From contig NZ_RKMB01000036.1 in assembly GCF_003797765.1 (NCBI RefSeq), positions 1 through 46,034 of the forward strand: 46,034 bases of DNA, given 5' to 3'. The notes under the pieces were generated by a model, which did no database searches, was not told the DNA's origin, and saw only the letters and a list, made by a program, of their open reading frames with translations. Made by a program: the position numbers and the translations under genes. Positions 40,724 to 46,034 of this stretch are shown one piece after another; within the stretch, counting starts at the first letter, position 1; each line of letters begins with the position of its first letter. This DNA comes from Ramlibacter sp. WS9. GTDB lineage: Bacteria; Pseudomonadota; Gammaproteobacteria; Burkholderiales; Burkholderiaceae_C.

Positions 40724-42430
40724 CTATTGGCCCCGTTGATAGTACCCACCCAGCCTAGGAGGCTGACGAAGATCTCCGCCGATTACAGTAGCTTCTCCGC
40801 CCCGGTTAATCAGCTGCTTCCTAGCACCGCCGAGCGAGACAGCAATCCGTGAAAAATCCTGATCGAGCCCCGGATTGCTCTCCCGCAACCACGTGGGAAA
40901 GGACAGGGCAGGTATCAGTCGAACCGTCTGCCCTCGAATAGTGATGAATCCCTCAGCCAAGCTCTTCACCATTGGAAGGGTTGCTCCACCGCCGGTCAAT
41001 GCGACAGTCAAGTGCCGGTTCGGATTCGCTGTTATCCAATCTATCCAACTTTCGTCGGCGCTTTCCAAGACCTCTTGCATTGCGCGTTTAAGTGAAGACC
41101 CAAAATTGGTAACCGCATCCAATGCCATAAATTCAGCGAGCTCGACAGTTATGTCGGCAACGCCGGGAATCGTGACAAACACAGAGTGCTCGTTGAACAA
41201 GGTTTCTTTGTAGTCTCGTATGGCCAATCCAAGCCTGTTCCTGGTTTCCACGGCCTTGGGATGCTCAGATGTCACGCCAGCCTTCTTGAGCATGAATTCG
41301 ACGAGAACGTTGTCCAAATAATTTCCAGCCTCAGTAATGCCTCTTGCAGTACCTTTGGATTCGCGCGAGTCATTTACCTCCTTGGCTGGGTCAATGGCCA
41401 TGCGAAAGAGACTCAGGTCACTAGTCCCCGCGCCGACGTCAATGACAAGCACGATCATGTCCACCTTCGCACGCCAACTAAGGAGCGCGCCTGCCGCGCC
41501 CAGAGGCTCCGTGAGATCTTGCCCGACGAATGCATAGTTTCGGGGCGCGGATCGAACTTGCTTAACTGCCTCCATAAAATCCAGTAAGGGCAGCCCTAGC
41601 TTGACTGCATCGCCAAATGAGTCAGACAGTACCTGAGCTTCTCCGAGAAACCTTCTAAGCTGATGCGATACTTCCCGCATTTTTTCACCGGGAAAACAGG
41701 GCATTGCGTATCGCCGCGGTAGATTGGACGGAAAACCGAGTCCACGCACGCACTGCTGTGTCGCCCAATTGAAGTACATGAGATATGCGAGAACCATGTC
41801 TCCATACGTCACAGAAGTGGAAGTCGGGTTGTACTTGGGTCCGACAACCTCTCCCAACCCATCTTCGGATAGCCGTCGTTTGATGTTGTCAAGCCTCAAC
41901 CGTGATCCGTCGTCATAAACGGCGGACCGTTCCACCGCCATCTGCCCAAACCACAGTCGCCCTTCTTCGTCAATAAAAACCGAAGAGACCAGCATTACCA
42001 AGCTGACTTCTTCCTGATCACCCGGCTTACCCAGTTCAAGCACATGAATTTCTTCGTGTTCCTCTGCCTCTCCGTCAACTACCAGGGTCGCCTTGGACAT
42101 AGCGGTTCCAAAGTCAAGGCACAACCTGGCGCCATGCAGCGGAACTGGCAACTCAAAAATCGAGGTATTTAGGTGACGAGACTGAGCGTCGACTTGCGCC
42201 ACGAGATCATGGCTTGGCGGCAGCACCGCTTCGTGCGACTGGACCTGAATGACTGGAACGCCTTCGGCACCAGGCGCGACTGGCAAGGAATTCAGAATAG
42301 CAACTGCCACTTTCAACGCGGCAACCTCGTCCTCGGTAACGGCGCCATCGAATCGCCCCCTGCCGTCTGTTTCAGTCCTGATTCTCAGCAAGAGATTCTT
42401 CAGCAAAATACGCGCCTCGAAAGTGTTCAT
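40724..42430 (-). CDS. Hsp70/actin-fold ATPase
   Basis: 568 residues. All three nucleotide-binding signatures of the actin/Hsp70 superfamily are present: PHOSPHATE-1 LCLDFGTAMSK (103-113), PHOSPHATE-2 VLVIDVGAGTSDLS (327-340) and the ADENOSINE motif VALTGGGATLP (476-486). No substrate-binding beta-domain of DnaK type follows: the protein ends shortly after the ATPase core, with an unusual 100-residue N-terminal extension. ATG 42430 (AAAGGAGGGGCGA upstream) was preferred over 42466. Located between the GrpE-like-tail gene and the DGQHR gene. The ATP switch may drive the partner, as in other phage-defence chaperone-like modules, but this is inference. Confidence 0.85.
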   Translation of the reverse strand: MNTFEARILLKNLLLRIRTETDGRGRFDGAVTEDEVAALKVAVAILNSLPVAPGAEGVPVIQVQSHEAVLPPSHDLVAQVDAQSRHLNTSIFELPVPLHGARLCLDFGTAMSKATLVVDGEAEEHEEIHVLELGKPGDQEEVSLVMLVSSVFIDEEGRLWFGQMAVERSAVYDDGSRLRLDNIKRRLSEDGLGEVVGPKYNPTSTSVTYGDMVLAYLMYFNWATQQCVRGLGFPSNLPRRYAMPCFPGEKMREVSHQLRRFLGEAQVLSDSFGDAVKLGLPLLDFMEAVKQVRSAPRNYAFVGQDLTEPLGAAGALLSWRAKVDMIVLVIDVGAGTSDLSLFRMAIDPAKEVNDSRESKGTARGITEAGNYLDNVLVEFMLKKAGVTSEHPKAVETRNRLGLAIRDYKETLFNEHSVFVTIPGVADITVELAEFMALDAVTNFGSSLKRAMQEVLESADESWIDWITANPNRHLTVALTGGGATLPMVKSLAEGFITIRGQTVRLIPALSFPTWLRESNPGLDQDFSRIAVSLGGARKQLINRGGEATVIGGDLRQPPRLGGYYQRGQ

Positions 42431-42441
42431 TCGCCCCTCCT

Positions 42442-43905
42442 TTAAGTTGGATCTGGTTCGACCCACGGTTTTACAAATGTTTTTAAACGCCCACCGAAGT
42501 CCTTCTGGATTCCGTCTCGCACCACTTTCACACGGCGCACCCCACTTACATGCCCACCAAGCATCTCGTGCTCAATTGGGTTGTAGTCGATCCGCGAGCC
42601 TTGCAGATCCATTGTCGTTAGTCTTCTCATACGGGCCAAGCGGCGAGCCACTTGGGCAATCGCGATATGCCCTTTTGCCGCCTTACGCACCGTAGATGCC
42701 AGAACGGGATCAGAGATCTCCAAGAGAGGAGCGACCGCTCGGTCCAACTTATCCATGACCCCGCTATTCGCTTCGACCTCCAAAAGGAGCGCCCCGATTT
42801 GCTCATCTTCGTTGTTGCCGACTTTCTGCTCCACCTGACGGTCACCCTCGGCAACTGCCCCTCCACTAACCCACCATTGGCGCAAGTTTGGGGGCACATC
42901 GCCCGCACCGACAAAGTGGCGCTCCGCTGCGATCTTTAACTGTTGCCTCGACTCAAATGCCGTTGACATGTGATCTGCAATTTCTCGATCCGTCCTGTTC
43001 TGTCTTGCCAATACGAGCGCGGTCTCTAGCAAGTCGTTGCGGACTGCGCCGATAGACTTTGAAGCCCGAAGATATTCCTTCCATCTCAGTACACCGAGCC
43101 CCTTTCTGCCTTCCGAGATGGCCGCATAGGTGGACGCCGTCAAAGCATAGGAAAATTTCATCTCAATCAGTCGAACTATGCTTCCAAGAGCCTGATCCAA
43201 CAGATCGTGGAGCGCCGATTGATCAATCTTGTCCGATCCACTGGAGAGGTAGCGTTGAAGGCAGAGGCCCAGAGCCTGGCCGGGATTCGATCCTAAGTTG
43301 CCGTGAAATTCTTGGAGTACCTCGAAGAGGCTGGTAAAGATTCGCTTTGAGCGAATAAGTCGCGAATCGACATTCTCTATTTCTAGCAATACGGTTGAAA
43401 GTTCGCTGACTTTCCTTAGCCAAAGCTCCACCGAATCGTAGCGAGCGAGAGAGATGGAAAGAAGCTCGCGCCGCGCTATGTCTGCAGCGTCAATCCCCAC
43501 TGCTTCCCTGGCGCAATAGTCTGCAACCCATATGGCATCAACATGCGAGACCGCCTGAGCGGCGTAGGTTTTGTAGTCCCGATTCGGCAATAGCTCTATA
43601 TGCGCGTCTTCGGAAAGCCTGAGGAGCCGAACGTGATCGAAGACAGTCTTCTCTCTCCCGCGTGCTACTGCTGCTAAGCGGCCCAGCATCGCCGCCGCGG
43701 TTAGATTTTGCTGCGAGTCGAGTTCAGCAGCCAACCGAACAATGGCACCAGCAATCGCTTCCAAGCTGTCGCCTTTGATCAGTGCCTGAACCTTTTGATG
43801 CGCCATTTCTCTGGTTAGCACTTCGTCAAGCTCTTGCAAACTAGATGCAGCACCAATACTCGCAAGCGGCGCGTCTCCTACGGTGGGATTGATTGCTTTG
43901 GCCAT
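42442..43905 (-). CDS. Helical protein with GrpE-like C-terminus
   Basis: 487 residues. The first 400 are long helices with no recognised family (for example LQELDEVLTREMAHQKVQALI and ALHDLLDQALGSIVRLIEMK). The last 60 residues, DYNPIEHEMLGGHVSGVRRVKVVRDG and so on to RLKTFVKPWVEP, resemble the head of GrpE, the Hsp70 nucleotide-exchange factor: the Y-N-P-x-x-H-E block equals the GrpE F-D-P-x-x-H-E. The gene is immediately upstream of the Hsp70-fold ATPase (gap 11 bases), so a partner role is very likely. The long helical part may be a coiled stalk or receptor. Confidence 0.72.
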   Translation of the reverse strand: MAKAINPTVGDAPLASIGAASSLQELDEVLTREMAHQKVQALIKGDSLEAIAGAIVRLAAELDSQQNLTAAAMLGRLAAVARGREKTVFDHVRLLRLSEDAHIELLPNRDYKTYAAQAVSHVDAIWVADYCAREAVGIDAADIARRELLSISLARYDSVELWLRKVSELSTVLLEIENVDSRLIRSKRIFTSLFEVLQEFHGNLGSNPGQALGLCLQRYLSSGSDKIDQSALHDLLDQALGSIVRLIEMKFSYALTASTYAAISEGRKGLGVLRWKEYLRASKSIGAVRNDLLETALVLARQNRTDREIADHMSTAFESRQQLKIAAERHFVGAGDVPPNLRQWWVSGGAVAEGDRQVEQKVGNNEDEQIGALLLEVEANSGVMDKLDRAVAPLLEISDPVLASTVRKAAKGHIAIAQVARRLARMRRLTTMDLQGSRIDYNPIEHEMLGGHVSGVRRVKVVRDGIQKDFGGRLKTFVKPWVEPDPT

Positions 43906-43992
43906 GTATTAGTTTATTCGGTGGCCTGGCTGAAGGTGCTGGCGTGCGCGCCGCTGAACTGCTTGCACATGGTGGCCTTGACCAGCATTGCT

Positions 43993-44886
43993 TCAAACGC
44001 GATCAGCAACGGCATCATGAAAATCATTCTCGTGCACCAACAACAACCGAGCTCCGGCCTTTCGCAGTTCTACGGCTTTCTCCACCTTCCGGCCATAGCA
44101 GGCGTACGCCCAGCATGGATTCCCGTCGGCCCCTATTACCAAGTAGTTGACTGTCGATGTCAGTGAGCCGACGACTTCCCCGCCTAGCTTCTGAACAAGC
44201 GCGGACAAGTCGCTCCTCTTGTGCTTGCTCGATGCACCCGTAAAACAGAACTTTGCGCCGCTGAACTCGATCTCCGGGCACACCGCACAGAGCCCAACCA
44301 ATGATTCACCCTGCTTTACGCTTGGACTGGTGATGGTCTTGTCGTCCAAGAGTGACGTGAACTCTGAAAAGAAGTCTCGGAGCATTGACTGTTCCTGTGG
44401 GCTGATCTTTCCGTCTGCCAGTACAGCCGTCACCAAGCTTGCAACCTCGTCATAGGGCCAGCAACTCTTGAGGTGCTCATGATCGTCTAACCAGGCTGAC
44501 AAGCCACGTAGCTCGGCCTCGGTCACGATCCCGTCCGAAGCAATACCACCGACAACTGCATGCAGACGCTGCAGATCAGCGGTTACCTGATCGTAGTACT
44601 CCGTTGACGCCATTCGTTCGCATAACCACAGGATGTCCTCGCGCTCCTCGTGGGTCAAGACTCCGTCACTAATTGCGCTAGAAACCACCGGAACGAGTTC
44701 GGTGTAAGGGTGGCAGTTCTGCAGTTCTACGTGCTCGTCGAACCACATCCGAAGGAAGCTCACCTCAGAATGGTTGATGGCCCCGTCTATCGCTACGCCT
44801 TCGACAATACCTACCAGGGAGTTGATCGACTTGTCCAACCGGGCACGGGTGGTGAACTTGAAGTGGTTAACGTGATCGGCATGCAT
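43993..44886 (-). CDS. TerB-like / BRCT-domain protein
   Basis: 297 residues. N-terminal region: repeating helical units with the TerB-type spacing (EGVAIDGAINHSEVSFL, SAISDGVLTHEEREDILWL, GGIASDGIVTEAELRGLSAWL, TAVLADGKISPQEQSML), with acidic D-G-x-I/L turns that suggest metal binding. C-terminal BRCT domain (about 207-290): FSGAKFCFTGASSKHKRSDL, LVQKLGGEVVGSLTSTVNYLVIG. BRCT binds DNA ends or phosphopeptides in NAD-dependent ligases and repair factors. Start ATG 44886 with AGGGAAGG upstream. Same strand as, and 87 bases upstream of, the GrpE-tail gene, and perhaps part of the same defence unit. Confidence 0.82.
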   Translation of the reverse strand: MHADHVNHFKFTTRARLDKSINSLVGIVEGVAIDGAINHSEVSFLRMWFDEHVELQNCHPYTELVPVVSSAISDGVLTHEEREDILWLCERMASTEYYDQVTADLQRLHAVVGGIASDGIVTEAELRGLSAWLDDHEHLKSCWPYDEVASLVTAVLADGKISPQEQSMLRDFFSEFTSLLDDKTITSPSVKQGESLVGLCAVCPEIEFSGAKFCFTGASSKHKRSDLSALVQKLGGEVVGSLTSTVNYLVIGADGNPCWAYACYGRKVEKAVELRKAGARLLLVHENDFHDAVADRV

Positions 44887-45006
44887 TGCTGGCCTTCCCT
44901 CTGTTGAGCTAGATCAGTCTAGCGGGCCTTTGGCGAACAACGCAATAGGCAATCACGGGTAGGCCCGCTTAACTCCAATTGAATGCGGATCGAAACTTCA
45001 CTCTGG

Positions 45007-46017
45007 CTATCTTTTCTTTTTCCTCGGCCCATCCGGAAAGAACACGTCTTCGGTAGGACCCTTCTCGCCAATTCCAAGTGGAGGCAGCACGATCTGCGGG
45101 CTAGTTGTGCAACCATGCCCGAGCGCCACATCGCCGAGCGTACCGTGTGCCGGCACCCACATGGCAACATCTCGATAGGGAGGCTTCTCACCAAACTGAG
45201 CATGCTGGACTATCCGCCCATCGCCGGCGCGCCCCTCGTAGTGTGTCATCGATACGTTCCCGATCTTCTGGTTCTCGCAGTCCAGCAGCCATTCTTCCCT
45301 TCGTGATCGCGTGCACGCACCGGTTGCTGGCGAAACTTTTCGCCAAGGCGCCGCAAAAACCTCTACGTGAACCTCCAGAGTCTTTCGCTCAGGCTCAATT
45401 TCCCTGGGCAAAGTTGAAAAGTAGACCAGTTCATCCTTCTTGCCGTTGGTCGGTTCCGACCAATATTTGCCAAGACGCTGAGTTACTGCTGCCTGCACTG
45501 GATCACGGTCCGTCAATTGCGACGGCCCGGCCAACCACTCCCGCTCCGCCGGTTTCGCACTCTTAATCGCCGCGGCCATACTTTTCTGGCAAAAACTACG
45601 TCCCTGTTCGTGCCGAAACGCTCGAACGTAGATCAGATGCCAGCCGAACGGGGTCTCCACGGGAGGCCCAACAACCCCTGGCGTAGCGGCGAATACTGCG
45701 TCTTCAAATGCGAGGGCCATCTCGCCTTCCCAAACCAGGCCAAGGTCGCCTCCCGACTTTGAACTTCCAGGGTCCGCACTATGTTGCCGGGCAAGTCGTT
45801 TGAATTTGTCGAGCCTCGAAGCCGATGGGGCGGCGCCTAATTCGGCGGAGAGCTTCTCCGCCAGCTCGCGATCCTTCAACATGATGTGAAAGACCTCCGC
45901 CCGACGAAGTGCTTCTTCTAGAGGCTGGGCGCTCGCACCAGCAATACACAGACCAAGCGCCAACGCCGCAGCGACGGCCCGAATGCTCCGAGCTCGGGTC
46001 AGGCCTTTGATATTCAA
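45007..46017 (-). CDS. Secreted PpiC/parvulin-type peptidyl-prolyl isomerase
   Basis: 336 residues. TTG start at 46017 behind GGGGAGGGCGGC. Signal peptide (residues about 11-31, ...LCIAGASA). Residues 40-135 form a parvulin domain: FHIMLKDRE, RLARQHSADPGSSKSGGDLGLVWEGEMALAFEDAVF, and PVETPFGWHLIYVR. It folds or isomerises proline peptides in the periplasm. The last 200 residues are an additional domain of unknown fold with four Cys (two clear pairs), absent in plain PpiC. The sequence upstream is cut at the window edge, so its regulation cannot be judged. Confidence 0.85.
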   Translation of the reverse strand: MNIKGLTRARSIRAVAAALALGLCIAGASAQPLEEALRRAEVFHIMLKDRELAEKLSAELGAAPSASRLDKFKRLARQHSADPGSSKSGGDLGLVWEGEMALAFEDAVFAATPGVVGPPVETPFGWHLIYVRAFRHEQGRSFCQKSMAAAIKSAKPAEREWLAGPSQLTDRDPVQAAVTQRLGKYWSEPTNGKKDELVYFSTLPREIEPERKTLEVHVEVFAAPWRKVSPATGACTRSRREEWLLDCENQKIGNVSMTHYEGRAGDGRIVQHAQFGEKPPYRDVAMWVPAHGTLGDVALGHGCTTSPQIVLPPLGIGEKGPTEDVFFPDGPRKKKR

Positions 46018-46034
46018 GCCGCCCTCCCCAACCT

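Noticed and set aside
42442..44886. BRCT and GrpE-tail genes as parts of one long operon with the parvulin gene
   Set aside because: Same strand, but the spacing is 87 and 120 bases with no coupling, and the parvulin protein is secreted, so operon membership was not asserted.

Overview
The window comes from a high-GC Gram-negative genome, most likely a betaproteobacterium of the Burkholderiales (Comamonadaceae-like). The reasons are the GC-rich housekeeping and accessory genes, a glutathione-dependent formaldehyde pathway, tight ATGA/GTGA-type gene overlaps, AmpR/class A beta-lactamase and PilJ-type genes, and short ATTGCGGG-type palindromes between genes. No rRNA, tRNA, CRISPR array, plasmid origin or intact integrase was seen. 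The taxonomic call is an inference from gene content only.

Layout. 1-112 is a near-perfect fold-back palindrome that breaks a DUF937/YidB-like gene and looks like an assembly or library artefact. 151-10444 holds ordinary genes: an MFS exporter with an extra C-terminal domain, a PilJ-domain secreted protein, the formaldehyde detoxification cluster (DUF3820 - adhC/frmA - S-formylglutathione hydrolase - glutaredoxin remnant), a SUI1/YciH protein, cupins, an MFS transporter behind a SoxR-box-like promoter, and a three-gene operon of small envelope proteins. 10461-10869 is a non-coding element with about 50-bp inverted ends.

10936-19478 (minus strand) is the most striking locus. It is a compact four-gene operon encoding a CHAT-protease/SIR2-like fusion, a STAND NTPase with a membrane segment and a WD40 propeller, an alpha/beta hydrolase with a GHSFG elbow, and a second caspase-fold peptidase with a His/Cys dyad. 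This has the composition of an NLR-like immune or programmed-death system, and I cannot match it to a named one.

19578-32766 returns to accessory metabolism and regulation: GFA-type protein, DUF1345, DUF1080 lipoprotein, a DUF4214/RTX secreted protein, a GST, a ParDE module, a BON lipoprotein, AraC regulators, a beta-lactamase/AmpR pair, an XRE/AbiEii-like toxin-antitoxin pair with a probable leaderless promoter, and a MOSC protein. Broken copies of the GST gene recur at about 24.8, 32.8-33.0 and 37.3-37.6 kb, all in the same orientation. Between the last two lie an IS256-family transposase remnant and a lower-GC island (33.8-37.3 kb) with an isochorismatase-like hydrolase, a two-TM protein, an unknown protein and a nucleotidyltransferase-like protein.

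37665-46017 has a TPR protein and then a second lower-GC block on the minus strand. In transcription order it holds a parvulin-type isomerase, a TerB-like/BRCT protein, a protein with a GrpE-like C-terminus, an Hsp70/actin-fold ATPase, a DGQHR-domain protein and a possible HEPN-like protein. The last four form a compact operon and are a second candidate conflict or DNA-related system.
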